From CAJQPP01 sp963793465 (GTDB taxonomy: Bacteria; Planctomycetota; Planctomycetia; Pirellulales; Pirellulaceae): a stretch of DNA of 64,000 nt. The DNA is taken from the NCBI GenBank assembly GCA_963793465.1, contig CAWCAJ010000012.1, positions 62,001 to 126,000 on the forward strand, in the 5' to 3' direction. Shown in pieces: positions 53,047 through 61,722 of the stretch. The translations under genes were made by a program, and so were the position numbers. Within the stretch, counting starts at the first letter, position 1; each line of letters begins with the position of its first letter. A model generated the notes under the pieces. The model was not told the origin of the DNA. It worked only from the letters and a program-made list of their open reading frames with translations, and did no database searches.

Positions 53047-54157
53047 ACTTCTCCCGATAACTCTTGTCGAACCTGGGAGTCGGTTTCGATCGCCAGCCGT
53101 TCTCGCAGCGCCGTTTTGTGCGGGGATCCTGAAATTGGTGCAGTGCCCATGCCGCCGCGCCACGTACCAGGGGCTCGGGATCGCCCAGGCCCAGAATCAG
53201 TGCCGGGATGGAAGCCGGATCGGATTGATTCCCCAACACGATCGCTGCGTTTCTTAAAAGACCACGTCTCCGGGGTCGCCAGAGCGGCGTCTTGCGAAAG
53301 CGGGCACGAAATTGCGTGTCGTCCATTCGGAACAGGTCCCGCAGCTCAAACGGATTCATGTTTTCCGCCGGGAAGAAAGCCTGGCAATGCGAGGGTTCCG
53401 ATTTGCGGTTCCAGGGACAGACGTCCTGACAGACATCACAACCAAAAACCCAGTGACCCATGGGTTTGCGAAGTTCGCCGGGAATGGGTCCTCGCAATTC
53501 GATGGTCAGATAACTGATGCAGCGAGTGGCATCCAGCAGGTAGGGCTGAACAAAGGCATTGGTGGGGCACGCGTCCAGACAGGCACGACAGGTCCCGCAG
53601 TGGTCGGTTAGCGTCGCCGGGTCATAGGGCAACTCCAGGTCCAGCAGCAATGCTGCCAGGAAAAACCAGCTACCAACTTGCTTGTTCAAGAGCAGTGTGT
53701 TTTTCCCTTGCCAGCCCAGGCCCGCCAGCACGGCGAACTCACGTTCCATCAATGGAGCTGTATCCACCACGCCGCGGACGCTGGCATCCGGTTGCCACCG
53801 CAACACCTGTTCCTTGAGCAGCCGCAAGCGTTGATGGATCAAGTCGTGATAATCCCCCTGGCCCCAAGCGTATCGGGACACCCGACCGCTTCCAGGTGTC
53901 AGCGGCTTTGGTGCGACCGAATCATAGCCCGTTGCCAACATGACGATGCTGCGAACGCCGTCGAGCACATGCTTGGGATGGGCATAGGCATGTTTCCGAG
54001 ATGCCAGATATTCCATTTCACCGTGGTAACCCGACTCCAACCATTGGTGAAATCGATCCAGGCCCGGCGGTGCGACGGCCGGACAGATGCCACACCAGTC
54101 AAAACCGATATCGAGGGCTGCTGATTTTATCGATTCTGACAGTTGTAGGGGCGGCAT
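53003..54157 (-). CDS. queG: Epoxyqueuosine reductase QueG (C-terminal frameshift)
   Basis: 384 residues. It reduces epoxyqueuosine to queuosine in tRNA using cobalamin and two 4Fe-4S clusters: 'CGTCRACLDACPTNAF' and 'CDVCQDVCPWN' are the cluster motifs, and 'GRVSRYAWGQGDYH' and 'WQGKNTLLLNKQVGSWFFLA' are family segments. A HEAT-like helix pair ends the protein ('AAWALHQFQDPRTK'). After that point the reading frame gives Arg/Lys-rich nonsense. A different frame continues cleanly as 'TALRERLAIETDSQVRQELS' with a TAA at 53043-53045. One extra A in the A4 run near 53115 would join them, so the true end is probably 53043. Only a dispensable tail is affected. Confidence 0.9.
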   Translation of the reverse strand: MPPLQLSESIKSAALDIGFDWCGICPAVAPPGLDRFHQWLESGYHGEMEYLASRKHAYAHPKHVLDGVRSIVMLATGYDSVAPKPLTPGSGRVSRYAWGQGDYHDLIHQRLRLLKEQVLRWQPDASVRGVVDTAPLMEREFAVLAGLGWQGKNTLLLNKQVGSWFFLAALLLDLELPYDPATLTDHCGTCRACLDACPTNAFVQPYLLDATRCISYLTIELRGPIPGELRKPMGHWVFGCDVCQDVCPWNRKSEPSHCQAFFPAENMNPFELRDLFRMDDTQFRARFRKTPLWRPRRRGLLRNAAIVLGNQSDPASIPALILGLGDPEPLVRGAAAWALHQFQDPRTKRRCENGWRSKPTPRFDKSYREKFNGFPSAGIRGQRP

Positions 54158-54291
54158 AGGGATGAAGTACGTGCAATTCTCGGCTTTTTGTTTGCTTTTG
54201 ACTCTTTGAATCTATCGGCTGCCTGTTTAACGTGGAAGTTGCGAAACGGCAAATCAATTTCTGCAGATCACAATCACTATGAGGTCCAACC

Positions 54292-54783
54292 ATGAAACGC
54301 GTTTTTAGCCTGGCAGTTGTTTTTGCCGTGGCGGCACTAATCGGAAACTGCGAATTGCAGGCGCAAGGTCGAGGCGGCCGTGGCGGCGGCGGCATGATGG
54401 GCGGCGGTGGCATGCATGGCGGTGGCATGCATGGCGGTGGCGGCATGATGGGCGGTGGCTATGGTCACCGTGGACGCCCCGGCTTGGGTGTGATCGGTGG
54501 GTTTAACAACTTTGGAAACTGGATTGGCTGGGATTTTTACAATCCTTACAGCTTCGATCGCCCGGCCTTTCCACCCTACTTTGCCCTGCACCCGCCCGTA
54601 CACTACAGCGACCAGATTGTACGGCGACCGATGGGAATCAGTCCTTACGCAGCTCCAGCCGGCGTGTTACCGGCAGAAATGACGATTAACGCGGCTCCGA
54701 CTGTCCCCCAAGTCGTCAAGAATCCCCATTTCGAGAAACAGGCCAAGCCTGTTTTGGCAGGCAGGTTGGACACGGATACCTAA
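54292..54783 (+). CDS. Small secreted Gly/Met/His-rich protein
   Basis: 163 residues with a clear signal peptide ('VFSLAVVFAVAALIGNCELQAQG'). Residues ~28-60 are a repeated GGGMMGGG/MHGGG segment that combines Met and His, suitable for binding copper or other soft metals. The rest is Pro/Tyr/Phe-rich without a known domain. It is divergent from queG (134 bp) and has its own terminator. The family is not recognised and the metal-binding role is inferred from composition. Confidence 0.75.
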   Translation: MKRVFSLAVVFAVAALIGNCELQAQGRGGRGGGGMMGGGGMHGGGMHGGGGMMGGGYGHRGRPGLGVIGGFNNFGNWIGWDFYNPYSFDRPAFPPYFALHPPVHYSDQIVRRPMGISPYAAPAGVLPAEMTINAAPTVPQVVKNPHFEKQAKPVLAGRLDTDT

Positions 54784-54865
54784 CGGTTTGTTGCGGATCC
54801 AAGACAGCGGGAATTGCAGGCGTCTGGTACGCCAGCACCCGGAAATAGTGAAAAACCACGATTTG

Positions 54866-54895
54866 GCGACGCTGTCATCAGCGTCGTCTTTTTTT
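54866..54895 (+). terminator. Rho-independent terminator of the Gly/Met/His-rich gene
   Basis: An 8-bp stem CGACGCTG (from 54867) with CAGCGTCG (54879-54886), a TCAT loop, then TC and seven T (54889-54895), 83 bp after the stop. Confidence 0.9.
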
Positions 54896-55082
54896 GGTTT
54901 GGGTCCCCGGGTACCTGCGTCAGCTCCGCTCAAAATTTTCAATAAATAATGGAAATTTTCTAAAGTCCTTGTAGCGATTCGCCTTGTGCCACCATGACAG
55001 TTCGCTACTGTATCGCAGCCAAAACATCGGCCAGATCAACGCCGGTCCGTGTTGGCCGACCTGTCAAAAAAGGATTGGGCGA

Positions 55083-55880
55083 ATGAAACACCAACTACTC
55101 ATACCGGCGATCTTGGCCGCGGTTGTCACGCTGTGCGGGTGTGCGGGATCAAGCTACAGCAGCCAAAACATGTTGAGCAATTCAGGGACGCGGATTGCCC
55201 CACCTGGAACCGGTACGGTTCAGTATCCTCAGACACAGGTTGCCAATGCACCCGACCCCTACTACGGCCAAACACCGGGCATGAATGCGACGCAACCTGG
55301 GTTGGCCAGCTGGCAGTCCAATGGGCCGGCGTACGGCACACCCAATGCGGGTGGCTACCCGAACGCCAACTCATTCGCGTCGCCGGCTGGGCAAGCCATG
55401 GGGGCCAACAGCAACCTGATGGTGGCCAGCAGTACGACGCAGGTTCAGTCGCCGGCGGCACCCACGTCGTTTGCCTCCACGCCAACCTATCCCGCGCCCG
55501 GCGCATCACCGCCGGACATCGTATACGGCACCATCTCCGGCGGGGCCTTGCCTTTGAACGATGCCACGACCATGGCTGCCATTCCACCGCCAGCGTCCAA
55601 TACAGGCCTCTATAATCGGGCCGCCGAATATGTCGCTCAGCCGTACGCGCCTGCGAATATCAACCCAACCTACGCACCACAGCCGGTCTATGCCAACGGG
55701 ACGATTGTGGCGTCCTCGTCCACCGCACCGACCGGCTATCCACCGACTCAACCGGCAACCTATGGAGCGGTGTATGGAGCGCCTGCGGCGACCGGGTACG
55801 GGTACCCCACAGTACCCAACGCCTACCCGACGAATCCAGCGGTAGCCGATGGATGGGTGCAACGCGACCAGCCGCGTTAA
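55083..55880 (+). CDS. Low-complexity Pro/Tyr/Ala-rich lipoprotein
   Basis: 265 residues. The signal sequence ends in a lipobox 'TLCGCAGSSY' (Cys 20), so the protein should be lipid-anchored. The mature part is Pro/Ala/Thr/Tyr/Asn-rich with loosely repeated 'YGxP', 'YAPxP' and 'PTxPA' units and no domain. The start at 55083 is fixed by the signal peptide. It is probably a cell-surface or stalk/envelope component; function unknown. Confidence 0.78.
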   Translation: MKHQLLIPAILAAVVTLCGCAGSSYSSQNMLSNSGTRIAPPGTGTVQYPQTQVANAPDPYYGQTPGMNATQPGLASWQSNGPAYGTPNAGGYPNANSFASPAGQAMGANSNLMVASSTTQVQSPAAPTSFASTPTYPAPGASPPDIVYGTISGGALPLNDATTMAAIPPPASNTGLYNRAAEYVAQPYAPANINPTYAPQPVYANGTIVASSSTAPTGYPPTQPATYGAVYGAPAATGYGYPTVPNAYPTNPAVADGWVQRDQPR

Positions 55881-56021
55881 GACGGGTCTGGCGGCACACT
55901 TCCGTATACCGACGCCGCTGGCGGGGTTGACGGAGTGCGCCGCGATCCTGCCGCGGGCTCGGGCCATGCATCGGCTGGCTCGCCCATTGGCGGTAAACGA
56001 GTCAATGCATGGAGTTCGATA

Positions 56022-56444
56022 GTGAGTCTGATTCAGGCACTGACCGTCAATTCGGGGAAGTTGGCGATTCGCAAACGCTGGAAAGCCGTTGCCCAGCAGA
56101 CACTGGCATTGGAATCCGAATACAGCCATCTGGACGGGGAGTCGATTCGCAAGGCCGGGCTGGCATTGCGATATGAGGTGCTCAGTGGCCGTCCCCTGCG
56201 TGAGATCATGGCGCGGGCTTTCGCGTTGGTCCGTGAGGCCGCCCATCGAAATTTGGGGATGCGTCACTATCCGGTCCAACTCATTGGCGGAGCCGCCATG
56301 TTTGATGGTGTGATCGCGGTGATGCAGACCGGTGAAGGAAAAACACTGACCGCCACTTTGCCGCTGTTCATGGCGGCACTTTCGGGTCGGGGGCGCATCT
56401 GGCAACCGCCAATGATTATCTGGCAGTGCGGGACGCGGAGATGA
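56022..56444 (+). CDS. SecA paralogue, N-terminal part (before frameshift)
   Basis: This fragment carries the start of a SecA-type motor. 'LREIMARAFALVREAAHRNL' and 'GMRHYPVQLIGGAAMFDGVI' match the SecA N-terminus, and 'AVMQTGEGKTLTATLPLFMA' holds Walker A (GEGKT). I chose the GTG at 56022 because GGAG lies 7 nt upstream; a GTG at 55935 is also in frame. After 'AALSGRG' (around 56390) the frame is lost: the following shadow residues are not SecA-like, whereas frame -1 continues with 'AHLATANDYLAVRDAEMM', the next SecA motif. The break sits at a run of five G. Confidence 0.75.
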   Translation: MSLIQALTVNSGKLAIRKRWKAVAQQTLALESEYSHLDGESIRKAGLALRYEVLSGRPLREIMARAFALVREAAHRNLGMRHYPVQLIGGAAMFDGVIAVMQTGEGKTLTATLPLFMAALSGRGRIWQPPMIIWQCGTRR

Positions 56445-57937
56445 TGCGACCCGTTTTCATGGCGCTGGGGTTGACGACGGGCGTGGTGGAACAGGTGACC
56501 CGACCGGCGGACCGCCGGCAGGCTTACGCTTGCGATGTCACCTACTCCACAGCGAAGGAAATTGGCTTCGACTTTTTAAGGGATCGATTGCAGAGCCGTC
56601 GTTTGTCGGATCGGGCTGACGGTGTTTTCTCAGGCGGCTCACGGGACCGGGATCTGTTTGTGCAACGCGATCTGCACTTCATGTTGGTCGACGAAGCAGA
56701 CAGTATCCTGATTGATGAAGCCAGAACACCTCTGGTGATCAGCTCGCTGCCCGATGACATGCTGCAACGTCAGGCACTCTATGAATGGGCCAGCGGCGGC
56801 GTTGCCCAGCTACTGCAGGATCAGCACTATCAGAACGATGACGAATCAGGGGCTCCTGTTTTGACCGTGGCGGGCCGGGTCGCGGCCAGAAAGTTGCAGA
56901 AACCCGCCACGATTGCGGGTGCCTCTTTGACGGAGATCTATGATCAGCTGGAGCTGGCATTGCTGGTCCAGGAAAAGTACGTTCGCGATCGCCACTACAT
57001 GGTACGCGATGGCGAAGTGGTTATTGTCGATGAATTCACGGGTCGCATGGCCCAAGGCCGCAAGTGGCGGGCGGGACTGCATCAAGCCATCGAGGCCCGG
57101 GAGCGACTTCAAATTACGGCGGAAACCTCGGAAGCAGCCCGCATTACGATCCAGGACCTCTTTCTGAAATATCACCAACTTTGTGGAATGACGGGAACCG
57201 TCGCCAATAGCGGCCGTGAATTGCAAAGCATCTACGGCACCTCAATCGCGCATATCCCCACCAATCGGCCCCCCCGGCGGCGGGCACTTCCCGATCTGGT
57301 GTTTGGAACCGACGAAGTCAAATACGAGGCCATCGTCCGCGAGGTAAAAGAGTTGCATCAGACGGGGCGTCCCATACTGATCGGCACCCGGTCCATCGAC
57401 AAGTCCGAGCGAATTTCCGAGTTGTTGCGACAAGCTGGGGTTGAACATCAGGTACTGAACGCCAGGCACCTGGCCTCGGAAGCGGAGCGTGTGGCCTGTG
57501 CGGGACAACTGGGGCAGGTAACCGTGGCCACCAACATGGCCGGACGCGGCACGGATATACAGTTATCGGAGTCAGCCCGGGAACAGGGCGGATTGCATGT
57601 CATCATCTCGGAACTCCACGAGTCCCAACGGATCGACCGTCAGTTGATCGGACGCTGTGGTCGACAAGGGGACCCCGGAAGTTATCGATTCTTCATGTCG
57701 CTGGAGGATGACATATTGACGACGGGGCTGGGCCGTCGCTGGGCAAAACGCCTGCAATCGTTGGGGCAACAGCGGCAGCGGCCCCGGGCCCAGCTGGCGC
57801 GTGTATTTCGACAAGCACAGTCCCGCGTGGAGACCCGCCACTTTCAGGGGCGTAAGCAATTACTGGCTCAAGAACGAATTCGGCAAACCGCGCAGCGGGA
57901 GTTGGGCCAAGACCCCTATGTGGACGCCATTTTCTGA
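56426..57937 (+). CDS. SecA paralogue, C-terminal part (after frameshift)
   Basis: This is the continuation of the previous entry in another frame; together they would give about 638 residues, much shorter than housekeeping SecA (~850-950). Motifs: 'YSTAKEIGFDFLRDRLQSR', the DEAD box 'VDEADSILIDEARTPL', 'IVDEFTGRMAQGRKWRAGLH', 'GMTGTVANSGRELQSIY', 'ATNMAGRGTDI' and 'ELHESQRIDRQLIGRCGRQG'. It ends soon after the second motor domain, without the full helical wing or C-terminal zinc finger. This fits an accessory SecA2-like ATPase. The first in-frame Met at 56426 is not a real start if the frameshift is an artefact. Confidence 0.8.
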   Translation: MRDAEMMRPVFMALGLTTGVVEQVTRPADRRQAYACDVTYSTAKEIGFDFLRDRLQSRRLSDRADGVFSGGSRDRDLFVQRDLHFMLVDEADSILIDEARTPLVISSLPDDMLQRQALYEWASGGVAQLLQDQHYQNDDESGAPVLTVAGRVAARKLQKPATIAGASLTEIYDQLELALLVQEKYVRDRHYMVRDGEVVIVDEFTGRMAQGRKWRAGLHQAIEARERLQITAETSEAARITIQDLFLKYHQLCGMTGTVANSGRELQSIYGTSIAHIPTNRPPRRRALPDLVFGTDEVKYEAIVREVKELHQTGRPILIGTRSIDKSERISELLRQAGVEHQVLNARHLASEAERVACAGQLGQVTVATNMAGRGTDIQLSESAREQGGLHVIISELHESQRIDRQLIGRCGRQGDPGSYRFFMSLEDDILTTGLGRRWAKRLQSLGQQRQRPRAQLARVFRQAQSRVETRHFQGRKQLLAQERIRQTAQRELGQDPYVDAIF

Positions 57938-58132
57938 GCTCGACACCACAGAAACACACGCCCGAGCCGGACACAACTCCGATAAGGGGCTGCTTTGAAC
58001 GGGGCTTCTGGAAGGAAATGAGCAGAAACGCTTTGCCCGGCACTGCGGTATCGTAGAATATTGGCAAGGATGGCCTTGGGCTGGCGAACAGCCAGAGTGC
58101 TTCCGCTCCTTTAAAATTCTCCCGTCAGAATC

Positions 58133-58609
58133 ATGTTTGTCCGTCTTTTCCTGCTGTTTGTTCTTCTGCCTCTGGCAGATCTTGTGCTGATCTGGATGCT
58201 GCTGCAGATCCATGTGAGCCTGACGGTGTTGTGGATTCTGGTCTCCGGTTTGGTGGGAGCCTGGTACGTTCGTCGGCAGGGCATGGAGGTCCTGGCGGAC
58301 ATTCGGGCATCCGTCGAGGAGAATCGGGTCCCCACCAACATTCTGGTGGAAGGCGGCATCGTGATCCTGGCGGGTGGGCTCTTGATTACACCGGGTATCC
58401 TGACCGATTTGCTGGGTTTTTCCATGCTCATCAAACCCTGCCGACGCTGGTATCGACGCCGGTTTTTGGCCTGGCTGAAAAAGAAAGTCAGCATCACGAC
58501 CTATTCCCCGGGTCAACCGGCCCAGGACGATATCCTGGACGGGGAAGTTGTCAAAGGGCCTGGCCCATCGTCAGCGAAGCAAGCTGCCAAAACCGCCACC
58601 CGGTCGTGA
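58133..58609 (+). CDS. fxsA: FxsA family membrane protein
   Basis: 158 residues. Helices at the N-terminus ('RLFLLFVLLPLADLVLIWML', 'VLWILVSGLVGAWYVRRQGM') and a conserved 'VEGGIVILAGGLLITPGILTD' followed by 'LLGFSML' are the FxsA core. FxsA in E. coli modifies phage exclusion by F plasmid; the cellular role is poorly known. The cytoplasmic tail is disordered. Confidence 0.88.
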   Translation: MFVRLFLLFVLLPLADLVLIWMLLQIHVSLTVLWILVSGLVGAWYVRRQGMEVLADIRASVEENRVPTNILVEGGIVILAGGLLITPGILTDLLGFSMLIKPCRRWYRRRFLAWLKKKVSITTYSPGQPAQDDILDGEVVKGPGPSSAKQAAKTATRS

Positions 58610-58636
58610 ATTCGCCTGAGCGTCTGAGCTATAACC

Positions 58637-59197
58637 ATGAGTGTTACCTATTTCAAACGTTACCGGATGCATTTCGATCTGCGGCGGCCGCTGCCGGAGA
58701 CGCCGCCAATCGCCCTGCAATACGAATTCCTGCCCTGGAGTGACCAATTGACGGCAGCTCATGCGCGGGCCAAGTACCTGAGCTTTCGTAATGAACTGGA
58801 TGCCAACGTGTTTCCCTGTTTGGGCAACAAGGATGGTTGCGAGGGTTTGATGCGAGAGATCGCCTCACGCAACGGTTTCGTGGCCGAAGCGACCTGGCTG
58901 GTCATATCGAGGGCCAGTGAAAATCGTGGCAGGGACTATTGCGGGACGGTGCAGGGAATCAACGATACCGGCTTGATTGGCTCGATCCAGAACTTGGGTG
59001 TAACGCCCCGACATCGTGGACAGGGACTCGCGCGGGGGCTTTTGATTCGGGCGTTGGCCGGCTTCCGCAGCATTGGTATGAATACTGCGTCTTTGGAGGT
59101 CACTGCCAAAAACGTGGAAGCCATTCGCCTCTACCACAAATTTGGATTTCGCGTCGTGCGGACTGTCTACAAGTCTATAGAAATCGTCGGCATCTGA
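58637..59197 (+). CDS. GNAT-family N-acetyltransferase
   Basis: 186 residues. 'SIQNLGVTPRHRGQGLARGL' contains the acetyl-CoA-binding R/QxxGxG/A motif, and 'ASLEVTAKNVEAIRLYHKFG' followed by 'FRVVRTVY' is the typical end of the fold. The substrate is unknown. It begins 27 bp after fxsA on the same strand. Confidence 0.88.
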   Translation: MSVTYFKRYRMHFDLRRPLPETPPIALQYEFLPWSDQLTAAHARAKYLSFRNELDANVFPCLGNKDGCEGLMREIASRNGFVAEATWLVISRASENRGRDYCGTVQGINDTGLIGSIQNLGVTPRHRGQGLARGLLIRALAGFRSIGMNTASLEVTAKNVEAIRLYHKFGFRVVRTVYKSIEIVGI

Positions 59198-59359
59198 CCG
59201 GTTTCCGGGGCCTGGCATGCGGGGCCAGGTAGGATTGGAAATGGAATCGCGTTTCCGTGCACCAATTGCAATCAGGCGAGCTTTTGTTAGGATGCTCGGC
59301 CCGACCTGTCCGCGTTGTTGACAAGTCCTTCTTGAATTTGAATCCGCAGGGAGCCCACG

Positions 59360-59872
59360 ATGCCCAATCCGGTCGTCCTTTTTGAAACCAGTCTTGGTGA
59401 CTTTAAAGCCGAGATTTTTCTCGATCAGATGCCCATTACTGGCCAAAATTTTCTCGACCTGGTGAATGACAAATTCTATGACGGGCAGCATTTTCACCGC
59501 GTGATCAAGGGCTTCATGGTGCAGTTTGGCTGCCCGCACAGCAAAGACCCGGCCAGTCGCAGTGCCGGTACCGGGGGCCCGCCCCATGGCAAGATTCAAG
59601 ACGAGCACCCCGAGAATGCCAAAATCTCGAATGAGCCGGGAACCTTGTCGATGGCAAACACCGGGCAACCAAATTCCGGTGGCTCGCAGTTCTTTATCAA
59701 TACGGTTCACAACGATTTTCTGGACTGGTTCACTGGCGGGCAATCCAAACACCCCGTTTTCGGGAAGGTCATCGAGGGCATGGATGTGGTCACCAAGATT
59801 GAAAATACACCCACCACCAGCGACCGACCCGACCAACCGGTCCAAGTGTTTCACATTCGCGTCGTCGAATAA
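59360..59872 (+). CDS. Cyclophilin-type peptidyl-prolyl isomerase
   Basis: 170 residues, no signal peptide, so cytoplasmic. 'FHRVIKGFMVQFGCP' has the catalytic Arg, then 'GTLSMANTGQPNSGGSQFFI' and 'HPVFGKVIEGMDVV' complete the family pattern. It catalyses cis-trans isomerisation of prolyl bonds. It stands alone with 162 bp before it. Confidence 0.93.
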   Translation: MPNPVVLFETSLGDFKAEIFLDQMPITGQNFLDLVNDKFYDGQHFHRVIKGFMVQFGCPHSKDPASRSAGTGGPPHGKIQDEHPENAKISNEPGTLSMANTGQPNSGGSQFFINTVHNDFLDWFTGGQSKHPVFGKVIEGMDVVTKIENTPTTSDRPDQPVQVFHIRVVE

Positions 59873-60180
59873 GCGAATTTCAGAACCCTGGAACCTGCCG
59901 CGCTGCAGGGCAATCAGCCTAACCGTTCGCAGGCCAGGTCGAATCTGTGCGATACAGGACACGTCATCGGCAAGCTGGGTCGGCTGCGCTGAATGCGCCG
60001 ACCCCGTTGGCGTGTTTTCGGTCGGATTCCTATTGACATGTTTCTGGAATAGTTGTCAGCCGGGGCTTAAGGCCTTAGTCTAATGGCCTCGCGAAGGTAT
60101 TTTCGGAAATCAATCGATCTGTCTCAGCGGGAACAACATCGGATTCATTGGAAGAACATTAGGTAAAAGGAAATACTGAA
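59873..60180. other. Gap upstream of csrA
   Basis: A 308-bp gap without a recognisable gene. It holds a TTGACA at 60033 without a matching -10, and an imperfect TGACA-N15-TGTCA inverted repeat there. The csrA ribosome-binding region 'AAAAGGAAA' lies just before 60181. Confidence 0.5.
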
Positions 60181-60402
60181 ATGTTGGTTCTCAGTCGCAA
60201 AGTCGGAGAGCGCATTCTCATTGGTGATGAGATCGCGGTCACGGTCGTGCGTGTCACAGGAGGCGGCGTTCGAATTGGAATCGAAGCCCCAGCTGAGATG
60301 GCTGTGATTCGAGAGGAATTGAAAGCCAGTATCTCGGAGCAGACTCCTGCCACTCCGCCAATGGACTCGCCGGATCAGATTACGCTCCAGGAAGAAAGCT
60401 AA
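60181..60402 (+). CDS. csrA: Carbon storage regulator CsrA
   Basis: 73 residues. 'MLVLSRKVGERILIGDEIAV' and 'GGGVRIGIEAPAEMAVIREE' are the full RNA-binding core; the C-terminal 20 residues are variable. CsrA dimers bind GGA-containing hairpins in mRNA leaders and change translation. Single gene. Confidence 0.95.
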   Translation: MLVLSRKVGERILIGDEIAVTVVRVTGGGVRIGIEAPAEMAVIREELKASISEQTPATPPMDSPDQITLQEES

Positions 60403-60618
60403 GACCCGCCGCTGCTGATTGATCCAAAAAACTCCCTGCGGGGGGGCGTGCGGGGATGGCCCGATCCTAGGTCTGTTTGCTGGCCATTCTGTTGGTCACC
60501 TGGTCTGTTCCGTCCGCCTGTTGTCCGCCGCTGGGAACCTCTGCCGTGGTCAGGCTACGCGGTTCCGCAGTCGATGGAGAGTCGGCTGATGTAGGACCAA
60601 GGTTGGATCTTCTTGATC

Positions 60619-61530
60619 TCAGAACTTGAGTTTGACAAACGCCGCCTGCTCTCGTGCCAAGTGGGCGTTACTGCGGACCAGTTCACCACCTCGCACGTCG
60701 TAGTGCCGCATCTCTTTTTGGTCCAATGGACCTTCGCATTCGATGAAGCTGTGGATGGCTTGAATCTTTTCTGCGGCGGACGCTTCGCCGGCAACCTCGT
60801 AACCGGGCGGGTTTCCCCAGATTATTTTGGTGCCTTTGGGAGTCCAGAGTTCGTAGAACGTCAGCCGCATGCGATCGCGTGTGGGTTCACTGCGATTGAC
60901 AATATGAATCAGTCCGGCGTTGCGATGCTGGCCTTGCCAGGCATTGGCGATATTGATGCTGTCGGTAATTCGCATGTCGTCCCAACGTCGCCCGGCCATC
61001 AGGCCATTCGTCATGGGGCGTGGCACCCAGATTCTCCAGTAGTCCCGGATCGAGTCGGGCAACACGAAATCGCGACTGTCCAGCACCACGCCTTCGTCAT
61101 CGACGGGAAACAGGGCATCATTGCCAATTTCCACCAGCGCTACGGGGCTGCGGTACATCAGATCGACATGAATGCCGGTTGGTGTTTTGCGGATTTGTCG
61201 CACGCTTTTAACCCAGGGTTGCACGGCGAAGGAGGCGGCCACCATTTCCACCGCCCGTGGCTCCCCCAGTTGAATCTCATCCAGTTGACTTTCCTGGATC
61301 GCCACATTTCGGATATCGGTTTTGATCCACTCGGGGGGCGTGTTGAGATGTAAGACCAGCTGGTTGATCGGCTGGTTGACCGGCAGATCCAAGCGGGCGT
61401 GATAACGATTCCACAGGGCAATGGCAATCACGCAGACACAGATCATCAACGTGACGGGGTTGATCAGCAGAGAGACAATGGAGATATCGGAGAGCTTGTC
61501 CAGCCAACCTTTTTTGCGTTTGCGTGCCAT
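60619..61530 (-). CDS. ftsQ: FtsQ/DivIB-like cell-division protein
   Basis: 303 residues. A basic N-terminus ('ARKRKKGWLDKL') and one membrane helix ('LLINPVTLMICVCVIAIALW') are followed by a POTRA-like domain ('AVEMVAASFAVQPWVKSVRQ') and the FtsQ beta domain ('RSPVALVEIGNDALFPVDDE', 'GVVLD'). It lies downstream of murB on the same strand, as in dcw clusters. Planctomycetes generally lack FtsZ, so a division role in this organism is uncertain. No other dcw genes are next to it. Confidence 0.75.
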   Translation of the reverse strand: MARKRKKGWLDKLSDISIVSLLINPVTLMICVCVIAIALWNRYHARLDLPVNQPINQLVLHLNTPPEWIKTDIRNVAIQESQLDEIQLGEPRAVEMVAASFAVQPWVKSVRQIRKTPTGIHVDLMYRSPVALVEIGNDALFPVDDEGVVLDSRDFVLPDSIRDYWRIWVPRPMTNGLMAGRRWDDMRITDSINIANAWQGQHRNAGLIHIVNRSEPTRDRMRLTFYELWTPKGTKIIWGNPPGYEVAGEASAAEKIQAIHSFIECEGPLDQKEMRHYDVRGGELVRSNAHLAREQAAFVKLKF

Positions 61531-61722
61531 GATCCGTCGCGAAGAAAGCTGCCTTGAACTGAGAAGGTACTTGTCTTCGTCTAGTATCGAAATTCGGGCC
61601 TTGCCAGGCTTGCCTTCAACCAGTGCCGACTATCTATGCAGTTTGTAGGGGAGGGTTGGGCGCGGCACAGTCGGCCTCCGCGGACTTGGCCGGCAAATCC
61701 AGAAATTTCGTCGCTGATTCCG

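Noticed and set aside
55506..56405. A 299-codon minus-strand frame opposite the lipoprotein and SecA N-terminal part.
   Set aside because: It is shadow composition across two real plus-strand genes with no recognisable start context or family.
60033..60060. A TTGACA-containing promoter for csrA.
   Set aside because: No acceptable -10 hexamer at 16-19 bp spacing; kept only as a remark in the gap entry.
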